The translations under genes and the position numbers were made by a program. The notes under the pieces are model-generated. The model was not told the DNA's origin. It searched no databases and saw only the letters and a program-made list of their open reading frames with translations. A stretch of 64,000 nucleotides of DNA from Zygnema cylindricum (lineage: Eukaryota; Streptophyta; Zygnematophyceae; Zygnematales; Zygnemataceae), in the NCBI GenBank assembly GCA_037447655.1, contig JBBHKE010001313.1:1-64000 (forward strand), read 5' to 3'. Positions 8,501 through 16,559 of the stretch are shown here, piece by piece (the stretch's first letter is position 1; each line of letters begins with the position of its first letter).

Positions 8501-11430
8501 ACCTAAATGCAGATTCTTGTAATGTTCATGGGCTTATTCAAAAAGTGTTGTTGATGAAACAATCTGTAATGAGTTGATAGAATCCTATACGAATAGGATG
8601 AGAGATAGTGATGATAAACTTGATAAGGTGGGACATCGTATGGATGAAAAATATGAAGTCAATATTCTGGTATTGTCTCTTTTATCTAAGTAGAAACAAG
8701 AGCGAAGGACAACTGCAAGTCTATTGTAGGATAGAAAACCCAAGGATATTAAGTGGAAGCCAACAATTGCTAATGGACGCACAAATGCATGGGGGGATAA
8801 AACGTAATGTGGAGACATTTCCCCAAAATTTGTGAAGTTTAAAATGTTTGAAAATGGCTGATGCAAAATATGATTAAGTAAAAATGTTTGGAACCTAGGC
8901 ACATTACCCAGTGAGTGGAGGTGTTGGAAAGTACACTTCCTAATGCATGCGTTTTGTAATACTTTGTAGACGTATCTCCCATAGGTTCATATTCGAGGTC
9001 TTGTACTTCATATCGTTTGGTACTATGTACTCAAAGGTACTATAATGTTTCATCGTACCACAGTGGTTCGTGGCATGTGAGGTGGATAAGAAATTGAGCA
9101 TCCTCGCACCAAAAGGCCTCAAAAATTTGGAGCCCACGGACTCGCACCAGAAGGCGGACTCGCACCAGGAGGAGGACTCGCACCACGAGGCGGACTCGTA
9201 CCAAAGAGCCTCGAAAATTTGGCTAAGTACCGGAGCCCACAGACTTGCACCAGGAAGCGGATTCGCACCTTTGCTCCTTGAAGTTATTGAAACTTAACCC
9301 TATTGAAGCTCCTTACGGTTTGATGTGAATGTGGTGTACACAAGAACGAGGAGTTTTTTTTGAGGTGAGTCATTTAGGACATTGCTACATGTTTGTCAGT
9401 GCAGGATAGATATTTGGGAAGGTGCCATCTACACATGTTTATTTAGGTAATGATGGGATAGTGAGAGTTCTCTTGGTGACTAGTGCCTTAATTGGGATGC
9501 CTGTGTGGATTTGGTGGGTAGTAAGATTGCTAGGTATAGAAGGAACTCATAAGCAGAAGTTTAGTAATCAATATGGTGTCCAAAATCAGGCTATGTGAAA
9601 TACAAGTGTTGCGTAGACGATAGTAATATCGAGAAGATCAAAACTCGATATTTACCAGCTTTGATCATAAATATCAATATCGTGATCATCGACAATAACC
9701 AACCTACATTTTTTTTAAATTAAGGTGAAGATGCACGAAAAAAAAGGAACTTTCTGAATGTACAAAATGTACGAAAAGTACTAAAAGTAATGATTGTACA
9801 GACTATACGGACTGTACATCCATATCGCTGGTATTGTGATTATCGATTTTTCATATCGTATCGATACATCGATTATTGAGACCCCTAAAATAAGTACAAA
9901 TCAATTATCAGCAAAACCGTTCAATATGCAACACTATGAAATACATAGTTTCTTGTGCAGTAGGCTTTCTTGTGTGATAAGTCTTTTGACTTCCCTTTGT
10001 GCTTTCCTTTTCTATCTTGAGTTCGCTGCTGTGTAAATAATATGAAGATTCATCATGAGAGACAGTAATAACCAACACTCTAGCAATTTCAGTCAAATAG
10101 ACTACTCAATTATATATGCAGAGCAAATGAATGACCAAGGTTTTGATTTCAACAAGGTTTTGATTTTTAGTTATTACCAATATTTGGAGATTGTAATAAC
10201 CGACACTAAAGCAATTTCAGTCCGATAAACTATCCATTTTTTTATGCATAGCAAATGAAAGACCAAGATTTTGACTTACAAAGGTTTTGATTTTGATTTT
10301 TACCGAAGTTCAAATTTTACTTCAGATGCTTATCAAAATAAAACCAAAGTGTTAAAACTATCACAGTTTTGATTTTCTCTCTTAACAGAGTTTAAAGTTT
10401 GAGTCAGATACTTATCAGAGTGAAACAAAGGTTCTGACTTCAGTTCTAGTTTTAAGTCTAACCCCGATGCCTATCAATGTAAAAATGAATATGGTACTGA
10501 CCTTTGGCAAGTACCCAACCTTAATATCTGGATTGACATAAAAGTCGCCATCGAACGCCTTATCCACACCAGCCAAAATACTGATAAGAGAGCTTCTTCC
10601 CGCTTCATTCGCACCGAAAATACAAATTTTGGTGCCAAAAAATATCTCAAAATTCAAATCCTTTATAATCTCCTCTCCTCTATTATCCACCTGTGTATGC
10701 CACCCAGAAAAAGGCCGGGGAATTCTCATGGTTCACACTGAATCAACCGACCAGGTTTTTTATATCGAAGTGAAATTTAAAAGAACCTAAAAACCCCGAA
10801 ACATCTAGCTGAAATTATAAACTTGTTGAAATATACAGCACTGTTGAAAACGTACGGTATGGCTCAAAATGAAAGGAGTTTTACCTTGCAAAGTCTTTTT
10901 ACAGAAAGAATGACATTTTTTTGGTTGTTGTCTTGAGTTTTAGCAACCAAAACAGGAACATTTCTAACAACCGAATCAGTACCACCACCTATTTTTGAAG
11001 CCTCTTTCCCTCCTTTCTCTCCAGCTTCCTTCTTCCCCCTCTTGGCGGCCCTTGCATGAGCTTCTATAAAAAATGTACGACAGTTTCTCTCTGTCCCCCC
11101 CTCCCGGCCTTCGCTATGATCCTTACTCCAGTGAACCGAAACTCCTGAAAAATCGCTTCTTTTTTTCCTCAAACTTGAAAAAGTCAATTCCGAGGTTGAT
11201 GGACAATCCCTTTGCCCTTTCTGTGGAGAAAAAAAAATGATACCCGCCGCTTCAGGTGCGCATGTCCGTGAGCTACCTTTATGGACTGTACGGATTGTAC
11301 GGACTGTACTAAAAACGTCGGAATTACGGAGTGCGCAAAGCGAGGGGATTGTCAGGCTTATGCAGTGATTCGCTTGGCAAATGCATTCTAATTTTGGTCC
11401 ACAAAATGAGTGGTGGACAACACAAGCCAT
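332..11430 (-). CDS. EttA-like ABC-F protein, 8 exons recognised, 3' end outside window
   Basis: ABC-F proteins of the EttA type bind the ribosomal E site and couple ATP state to translation. I assembled exons 10885-11430, 10502-10690, 6028-6072, 5091-5207, 3666-3767, 2484-2618, 1414-1494 and 332-433. Each has AG/GT borders, every intron is phase 0, and the joins run without gap along bacterial EttA: the GYLPK region, then EPKLDNGTTVEDIIE, then a KLSAQ..GWELDHQVQ helix, then the signature region, the Walker B region with EEPTNHL, and the [20 protein letters not shown] linker. Key ATPase residues are changed: GANEAGRSS for Walker A, LTQRER for LSGGER, LFLEEP for LLLDEP, NHLN for NHLD, STNSR for ITHDR. 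Only the catalytic glutamate survives. NBD2 would lie left of base 1. Bacterial or plastid ancestry is inferred from the family. The first exon has a single Met at 11430, so the true start is uncertain. Confidence 0.8.
889..1084. repeat. purine-rich (GAGGGA) tract in intron 7
   Basis: About 195 bp of almost pure A/G on the plus strand (pyrimidine in the gene sense). It is low-complexity; the ORFs across it are artefacts. Confidence 0.9.
1414..1494 (-). CDS. EttA-like gene, exon 7 (end of NBD1)
   Basis: Twenty-seven codons, from [20 protein letters not shown] to SAFLETK, between TTGCAG and GTTAGT. It is nearly identical to the EttA block [20 protein letters not shown] that leads into the inter-domain linker. 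Confidence 0.82.
2165..2395. repeat. degenerate minisatellite in intron 6
   Basis: About a dozen imperfect 15-20 bp units related to TTTGACTTTTNACCAATT follow each other in intron 6, just upstream (in plus coordinates) of exon 6. Some units are inverted near 2335-2360. Confidence 0.75.
2484..2618 (-). CDS. EttA-like gene, exon 6 (Walker B and switch region)
   Basis: Forty-five codons starting RPDALFLEEPTNHLNEGEVF and ending ASTNSRNFLEK. The Walker B Asp is Glu, the catalytic Glu is kept (2592-2594), the D-loop Asp is Asn, and the switch His is Asn (about 2505-2507). EttA has KPDMLLLDEPTNHLD and AITHDRYFLDN here. Confidence 0.82.
3666..3767 (-). CDS. EttA-like gene, exon 5 (ABC signature region)
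   Basis: Thirty-four codons: TVLDGLNCPPLDSRVKDL, then TQRERQKVALCQLLLS. The donor is GTATG. EttA has LRCPP..VK.LSGGERRRVALCRLLL. The SGG of the signature is TQR at about 3699-3716, while the following ER..VALC.LLL is conserved. Confidence 0.8.
4217..4420. repeat. GAGAGG/GGGAGA microsatellite
   Basis: Near-perfect GGGAGA hexamers grading into GGCAGA and GAGACG variants, within intron 4. The translated R/G- and P/S-rich ORFs over it carry no information. Confidence 0.92.
4676..4857. repeat. purine-rich GA tract in intron 4
   Basis: Irregular GAGAGG repeats on the plus strand, downstream of exon 4 in the gene sense. It separates decayed copies of exon 4's 3' edge. Confidence 0.9.
4891..4940 (-). 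repeat. decayed copy of exon 4 3' edge (distal)
   Basis: On the minus strand this reads AKSWELDHLVD followed by GTCTG, clearly a copy of GWELDHQVQ|GT at the end of exon 4. A short GA tract (4934-4997) follows. It has no matching acceptor-side half, so it is not a usable exon. Confidence 0.65.
5021..5060 (-). repeat. decayed copy of exon 4 3' edge (proximal)
   Basis: Reads GWQLDHQME followed by GTCTGG on the minus strand, a second copy of the exon 4 C-terminal edge and donor, about 50 bp inside intron 4. Confidence 0.65.
5091..5207 (-). CDS. EttA-like gene, exon 4 (helical arm)
   Basis: Thirty-nine codons starting VSSDMSKIGADVEKLSAQ and ending GWELDHQVQ, between acceptor CACACAG and donor GTTTTT. 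This corresponds to the EttA KLxxxQ...LDGWNLD segment before the signature motif. Decayed partial copies of both edges of this exon lie on either side (see the repeat entries). Confidence 0.75.
5281..5470 (-). repeat. decayed copies of exon 4 acceptor edge
   Basis: Two or three repeats of the acceptor side of exon 4 (CAG, then V-S-x-D-M-S). They are at about 5288-5313 (ACAG then SLDMSK), 5377-5400 (CLDMS) and a remnant at 5460-5470. They lie inside intron 3 next to the long (GA)n run. Confidence 0.6.
5471..5543. repeat. (GA)n microsatellite
   Basis: About 35 uninterrupted GA dinucleotides in intron 3. Confidence 0.97.
5830..6012. repeat. GAGGGA microsatellite beside exon 3
   Basis: Long run of GAGAGG/GAGGGA repeats ending 15 bp from the donor of microexon 3. 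In the gene sense it is a pyrimidine tract just downstream of the donor. Confidence 0.92.
6028..6072 (-). CDS. EttA-like gene, exon 3 (microexon)
   Basis: Fifteen codons, EPKLDNGTTVEDIIE, between acceptor CTACAG and donor GTGCCA. It matches the EttA segment after GYLPQ (EPQL...TVRESIEE). It lies 4.4 kb from exon 2, just beside a purine-rich tract. Confidence 0.7.
7140..7279. mobile_element. MITE-like inverted-repeat element
   Basis: The ends form an inverted repeat: CTCACTCACATTTT at 7140-7153 and its complement at 7266-7279, extending with mismatches to TGGTCA. The interior has short direct repeats of ATGACCAAAA. No clear target-site duplication is visible and there is no coding capacity. 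Confidence 0.5.
8030..8830 (+). pseudogene. decayed Copia LTR end, half-tRNA PBS and Gag relic
   Basis: An LTR-like stretch (8030-8207) ends AATAACAAACA and is followed by GGTTATGAACCCAC. That is close to the GGTTATGGGCCCACC primer site of the intact Copia elements in this window. Past it, frame fragments such as DDKLDKVGHRMDEKYEVN resemble the UBN2 part of Copia Gag, with stops throughout. An inactive plus-strand relic inside intron 2. Confidence 0.45.
8997..9080 (+). repeat. direct repeat of 8025-8110
   Basis: Shares the order TTGTACTT..TTTGGTACT..CTCAAAGGTACT..GTTTCAT..ACCA..GTGGTTCGTGGCAT with 8034-8107. This may be a second LTR fragment of the same relic. Confidence 0.6.
9138..9209 (+). 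repeat. 18-bp minisatellite, 4 units
   Basis: Four consecutive variants of GGACTCGCACCAGRAGGM. The flanks (CCTCAAAAATTTGG..GAGCCCACGG at 9115 and a similar block at 9210-9242) repeat as well, so a larger unit was also duplicated. Confidence 0.85.
10502..10690 (-). CDS. EttA-like gene, exon 2 (Walker A region)
   Basis: Sixty-three codons between acceptor ACACAG and donor GTCAGT. It encodes IIKDLNFEIFFGTKICIFG, then GANEAGRSS at 10589-10615, then a stretch ending DIKVGYLPK. EttA has GxNGAGKST here; the invariant Walker A Lys is Arg (AGA, about 10595-10597) and the second Gly is Glu. Confidence 0.8.
10885..11430 (-). CDS. EttA-like gene, exon 1 (N-terminal extension)
   Basis: The open frame ends NVILSVKRLCK at a GTAAAA donor (10884), continuing straight into VDNRGEEIIKDL of exon 2. 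This matches the first beta strand of EttA. The preceding roughly 170 residues have no EttA counterpart. They are Ser/Arg/Lys-rich with a basic stretch (HARAAKRGKKEAGEKGGKEA) and could include an organelle-targeting peptide, which I cannot confirm. The only Met is at 11430; a further upstream exon is possible. Confidence 0.55.
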
Positions 11431-12567
11431 TATGTGTCACGTCACGTCTCCCAATCCAGAAAGAAACTGCAGAAAAATAAAAACGAAGATGAAAAATGAA
11501 AAATGAAAAATGTCTCGGTCAAAAGATCCACCTGGAAAAGGTTTGGCCATGTATGATGAAGAAGACAATGTAACGAAGAAGATAGCCGATACAATGGTTT
11601 TTTTCTTATTCGGAATTACTAACAAATAAAAGGTTTGAGCAAGAAAAACAAACAAAAATGCATCAAATTATGTTGGCAGTAGACAGTGCATAAGCTATAC
11701 TGTTGTTGAACAAAAAAAAAGGCAAAAGGTGTTTCTGTACGGATTCCACCACACGAATTATAAAACAACACTCCAGTTTCTGACGGCTCAGCAGGCTTTT
11801 GCGTTAAACCCTAATACTGCCATCCAGAAATTATGGTAAGGAGTAATTCGAAACATTTCAACGTTTCTTTGGTGACAATATACCATAGAAAAAAAGAATC
11901 ACAAGTAATTCAGTTTACCATTCATCGGTAAACCGAAAAGATTAAATTATTGGCTTGTATTCAAATAAACAATAAGTTTATTTACCATAAGTTACCATAA
12001 GATTGTTAACTTACAACAACAAATAGTACAGTAAGTACAGTAGAGTTCAGTTAGAGTGCAGTAGTAGTACTCTACTGTCGCTGTACTGTACAGTTTATTT
12101 GTTGGTTTTCCGCAAGTGTGTTTGGTTACAATAATTGTAGTGTGTTTAATTTCCATTGTCTTTTTTTCCTTTGGTGCAAAAACATCTGACTTGTGTTCAA
12201 ATAAACAGAAACGCAAGGTAAAAATGCATAAGAATGGACCAGCATGTATAATTTACTCAACTGCGATACCAATCATTGTCAAACATAATCATCCATGCTG
12301 CTTCTCCTTTTCTCTACAGATAAACCCTAATCTAATCCATTTCAAATTTGCAGGTTTTGGGCAAGTTATCAGCAAGAGTGCTCTTCTAAAGGAGCATCCG
12401 TACAGAATTATGGTATATCCCCATGTAACTGTAACTTAGCGAACTTAATTTGTATTCTACATTTTTAGCGCAGATTTTACGTACATGGTTTTCTAAGTGT
12501 CCCAACGTGTAAGAGTACGGTCCCATGTGGCTAATGAGGTGTCCCCATGTAATCGATACTTTTAATA
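11431..12567. other. region upstream of the EttA-like gene; possible divergent 5' exon
   Basis: No recognisable coding sequence. A telo-box-like AAACCCTAA occurs at about 11811 and again at about 12323. An ATG directly followed by GTAAGG lies at 11832, an arrangement seen at first exons of plant translation-related genes. TTTGCAG acceptors occur near 12353, but the frame after them stops quickly. I cannot name a gene. 12000-12090 has AGTACAG/CTGTACT inverted repeats. Confidence 0.25.
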
Positions 12568-12792
12568 ACTACACCGCCAATCGCTATTAGCGTGTAGGTT
12601 TGATTAGCGTATACTATTATTTAGCGTGGTGTACCCTAATTGGGAATTTGGAAATTTTGGAAGAAATCGATTACTCTAATTAGGAATTATGGATTTTTTT
12701 AAATAATGTGGATAATTCTATTTGAGAATAAAAACAAAAAAAAGCGGGACGGGATTAGCGTACACAACGCTAATAGCGATTGGCGGTGTAGT
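12568..12792. mobile_element. 225-bp MITE with 25-bp perfect terminal inverted repeats
   Basis: Positions 12568-12592 and 12768-12792 are exact inverted complements, with ends ACTACACCGCCAATCGC and the reverse. There is no ORF in the AT-rich interior. It abuts a Copia Gag-Pol fragment on the right; on the left the flank is unrelated, so the target-site duplication cannot be read. The superfamily is undetermined. Confidence 0.8.
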
Positions 12793-13505
12793 GGTGACTA
12801 TCCTCCAATCCCTGTACTCTATCTCTACGGTGGGAATCTTTCTTATCTTAGTGAACAGGTGTTATCCTTACATATGTGCATGGAGGCACTTAAATCTACA
12901 ATCCAGCGTGCTTCACCTTTCACACTAGCGAAAGCACATTTATGCTTTCGTGGAATTTCAACCTCGTTTTTCGCTTTCAACTCCTCATCCAATAGGAGCT
13001 CATCGTCCTCGCCCTCGGATTCCCCCTCATGTACCTGTGTAACAAGGGTCTTTTTCTTTCTACTCAGGGGTCCACCGGTCTGCCTCTCTTTTAACCGCAA
13101 CTCAGTTAACTTAGTGCACTTTGCCATATAGTGTCTTGGTTTTTTAAAAAAATGACACAAACCCTTGGGAGCCCTCGGTCCAAACTCGTTGGTCTGATTT
13201 TTCTGCCCCCCCCCCCTCAATAATTTCCGATCGGTTTCCTAGAATCCATGTTACTCCAATCTTTCCCAGCTGCCAAGGCTTGCTCACTCTTTCCTCCCCT
13301 TTGGATCTCAATTGTATTCTCCTCAACGAGAATCATCCCTACCACTGAATTCCATATCCACCTTTAGAGCGACAAATCCTGCACATAGTTGACTATGTTG
13401 TCGAACACATTTGGTAACTTCATGAGCAAGCCGTTAACCTTCATCTTTTCAATTCAATCTGTCCAGCACTCTCTAGCTCCATGAAAAGTGTTGCGAGCTC
13501 ATTAC
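12793..13505 (-). pseudogene. Copia gag/protease fragment
   Basis: Minus-strand remains of Gag zinc-knuckle and protease regions closely related to element A: KGLCHFFKKPRHYMAKCTKL (first knuckle Cys kept, second now Phe) and IVDLSASMHIC, where the active-site DSG is DLS. Frameshifted and stopped. It ends in a UBN2 remnant (FCNELAT region near 13500). It faces the plus-strand RT fragment to its right, so this locus is rearranged. Confidence 0.75.
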
Positions 13506-13513
13506 AAAAAAAA

Positions 13514-13791
13514 ATGAGTTAATGACGTGTGTCCACGTGTACATAGTTGACCAGCTGTAGTATTGGATTGACTACCAAGTAACCTGTTTAAATAGCGAGA
13601 AGACTTAGTGAAGAGAGACTCTTTTGAAAGCAAACTTGAAACAGCGAGCATTCAATCTTGTAATCTCTTCCTCATTCATAAAGCTCCAACTTTTCCTTGT
13701 GTACACTGTGTGACCTTGCTTTGCTACAATTGAATCTCTAGGAATATTCTGCTGTGCAATGTAGACGTGGTGTCGGAGTTACTCTTTTACA
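13514..13791 (+). mobile_element. partial chromovirus LTR, plus orientation
   Basis: The reverse complement of this stretch matches the G1 3' LTR at 16100-16365 (order TGTCCACGTGTACATAGTTGACC .. GTGGTGTCGG). It ends ACTCTTTTACA, the same 3' LTR end as G2. It is followed directly by Copia RT sequence, not a primer site, so it is a solo or truncated LTR. Confidence 0.7.
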
Positions 13792-13794
13792 ACC

Positions 13795-15110
13795 GGTAGT
13801 CAGATTTCCCTCTGTCACAATCCTCTTAAGTTAAGCCGCAATAGAGGATATGGAAATACACAAGATGAATATTTAGACCGCCTTCTTTCACAGAGAGTTC
13901 GAAGAAGAAATCTACATGAGGCAATCGGAAAGATTCGTGGAAAGTGGAGAAGAAAGCAAGGTGTGTAATCTGATAAAATCACTTTATAGCCTTAAGTAAG
14001 CCCCGCGGCAATGGAATATAAAATTGGACAAATTTTTGACAAGTTTGGGATACATTAGAATAGGTTCGGATCACTCCATATATATGTATTTGAGAATAGA
14101 AATAGATTTATATTTATTGCAATTTATGTTGATGATTTGTTAGTCTTCAGCAAGTCCTTAGATAAAATTAACAAACTCAAACAAGATCTGAGAAGTCGGT
14201 TTGACATAAAAGATCTCAGCGAAGCAAAATACATTTTGGGGATTCAAATGGAGAGGGATAGGGGGAATATAATCATAAGACTCACTCAGAAAAAAAGTTA
14301 TGGGTAATATGCAAAAAAAGTTTCAGATGGAGAAAGCAAATGGGTGTACAACTCCCATGGATCTAAAGAAAGTATCGCAGGGGAGTGAAGAGAGAAGGAT
14401 ATTGATTTTGAATGATGAGATGGATGAGGAAGAAATGAGTTTTATGGAAGGAATTCCTTATCGACAAATTGTAGGCAGTTTAATATTCTTTATGAATTGT
14501 ACACGTCAGACATAGCTACGATTGTAGGTGTTCTCAGTAGAAGTCCAAATGAACTTAGGAGAACAAATTGGGAAGCAGCCAAAAGAGTGATGAGATATTT
14601 GGTGGGAACAAGGGAATTATTATTGCATTTCGGAGGGGAGCACAGTGACATCACCACTTGGAGTGATGCCAGTTATAGGGATGTACAACTAGTTATGTGT
14701 TGCAAATTGGATCTGGTGCATGTTGTTCGAATAGCAAACAGCACAAAGTAGTTGCTCAGTCCACTATGGAGGCTGAATAGATGGCTTCTTGTGCTCCAAC
14801 TAAAGAATTAATGTGGGTAAAATCTCTACTCGAATAACTAGGGTTCATGCAATCTGAGACTCAGAATGTCTTTTGTGATAATCAAGTTGCTATCTCTATC
14901 GCAGCTAATCCAAAACACCATTTCAAAGCTAAACATATGGGTATAAGACTAAGCTTTATCAGAGAGAAGGCTGAGGATAAAATAATTTATTTGGTTTATA
15001 AAGTGGGAAAGAGATGATGGCAGACATAATGAAAAAACCGGTACCTTCTCCTAAGTTAAAATTTTGTAGAGAAAACCGTGGACTTAAATTAAAAGTTGAC
15101 TAAGAATTAA
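13795..15110 (+). pseudogene. Copia RT-RNase H fragment (element H)
   Basis: Plus-strand reverse transcriptase and RNase H remains. It begins at the VVRFPSV-like motif, passes SLYSLK, the RT YVDDLLVFSKSLDKINKLK region (14120-14180), SRSPNELRRTNWEAAKRVMR and TTWSDASY (about 14650), and runs to the domain end near 15100. There are several frameshifts and stops. A G-rich polypurine tract (15110-15116) precedes its LTR. Upstream parts are replaced by the chromovirus LTR. Confidence 0.8.
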
Positions 15111-15116
15111 GGGGGG

Positions 15117-16083
15117 TGTTGAAAAGAAGTAATTAATATTCACTACTTAATTTAGATTCTAGATTGAAGAGAGAGAGAGAGAGTCACCATGGTTGCCGCC
15201 ATAGTTAGAAAGAAACAGACTGAGAGGCAGACAGATTGATAGATAACCAAAATGTTGCACTAAACCAAATAAAACCTAGATTTGCGATGTACTATGTAGA
15301 CGTAGGCCTTATCTATTATAGCGTTGAAGAAAAAATACACGTTAATAGTTCGGTATATGATTAAAGTGTTACGCAAACGTCACTTTCACTGAAATAGACC
15401 AAAATTGACGAAAAGACATATATAGTCATCGTCCCTCGCGGACGCGAATCTAACCTTGTAAAATACATGAGCGGACGAACGTGGTCGCCACCGCCAAACC
15501 CAATTGAATCTTTGGTGGCTTTTGATCATAGCGGCGCGCTATGCCATGTGGCGCCACATAAATGGACGCCGATAAATATGGGAGGAGGAACGATGGCTCC
15601 AATTTTGACAAGTGTCAACCAAAAGGGCATGTTGTACAATGGCCGTACAACAAGTACAATCGGCCACTGTACCTTCTTGAACTATACTCCCTTTTGATTG
15701 GCCTAGGGTAAAGTAGAAGGTAGTTGTGAGTAGGAGTTAAGGGACTTAGCTTGTTTGAGGTGCCTCTCTCCGAGTGACCTTTTGTATTTATAGGCTTTCT
15801 TTGGCCAACCATAACTTACTGCTCAAGGGAGCAAATTGAGTGATTCTTTTTACGTTTCACTCAAGGGAGACTTGTCCTCACAAAGGTGAGGGTGGTCAAA
15901 ATATTTATGAGCCTAGGCGGAACTTATTCAGTGGGAAAGTGAAAGGGGCAAATATTATCCTAGAGGCTTTTTCATAGACTGCTCATTTTGTGGGTTAATG
16001 GAGACCAAAGAATTTCAGATAGCAAAAATAATCTATGAATTTTCTCACTTAAGCAATAAGTTTTAAAGGGTCAAAGTTGACCT
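15117..16083 (+). mobile_element. Copia LTR of element H
   Basis: Starts TGTTGAAAAG just after a polypurine tract. It contains the GTAC cluster and CCAAT box (15634-15701) and leader hairpins GCTC-AAGG-GAGC (15821-15832) and CCTCAC-AAAG-GTGAGG (15876-15891). It runs into chromovirus LTR at about 16084, so its 3' end is lost. Confidence 0.7.
15634..15701 (+). promoter_or_regulatory. GTAC cluster plus CCAAT box, H LTR
   Basis: Four GTAC cores in about 40 bp, followed by GATTGG. The same order occurs in the LTRs of families A, D and E. Confidence 0.5.
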
Positions 16084-16085
16084 AA

Positions 16086-16538
16086 AGAGTAACCCCGACA
16101 CCACGTCTAAGTTGCACAACAAAATATTCCCAGTGATTCACTCGTAGCAACAGCAAGGTCACACCGTGTACATAAGGAAAAGTTGGAGCTTTATTTATCA
16201 AGAAAAGATTACAAGATTGAATGCTCGCTGTCAGAAGTCAACTTACAAAAGAGTTTCTCTTCACTAAGTCTTCCCACTATTTAAACTAGTTACTTGCTAG
16301 TCAATCCGGTACTACAACTGGTCAACTATGTACATGTGGACACACTTCATTAACTGCGCCCTATCCACACTAGGTTCTAGAATTATCCAGTTCAATCTAC
16401 ATTTTGCTACGTTGTTATGTTGCTATACTTTGTTGCTATAATGCTATGCTACGCTACTCCGACATCGCAGCTGCGTTGCTCTGACATCGCAACCACAACA
16501 ACTTCTTTACTGTGCTTCCATTCTGTAACCATGTTACA
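16086..16538 (-). mobile_element. G1 3' LTR
   Basis: Aligns with the G2 5' LTR (38154-38648), including the GCTATGCT..GCTACGCTA repeats and the terminal ATGTTACA. Its outer end is truncated against the H LTR. Confidence 0.7.
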
Positions 16539-16559
16539 CTGCATCCCACTAAGAATTTG

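Larger units (their letters stand above)
6073..10501 (-). other. 4.4-kb intron 2 of the EttA-like gene
   Basis: This intron holds a MITE-like element (7140-7279), a Copia-like relic (about 8030-8830), a repeated segment (8997-9080), an 18-bp minisatellite (9138-9209) and a further LTR-like fragment (about 9960-10075). That fragment resembles 8110-8205 (shared CTTTCCTTTT..ATCTTG..TTCGCTGCT and AGTAATAAC). I see no coding exon between 6073 and 7139 or between 9300 and 9950. Confidence 0.6.

Noticed and set aside
9138-9209. 18-bp repeat as a CRISPR-like array
   Set aside because: Units are contiguous without spacers in a eukaryotic intron; a simple minisatellite.
12000-12090. AGTACAG/CTGTACT-rich inverted repeats as an RNA gene or MITE
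   Set aside because: Short, AT-rich and without clear ends or duplication.
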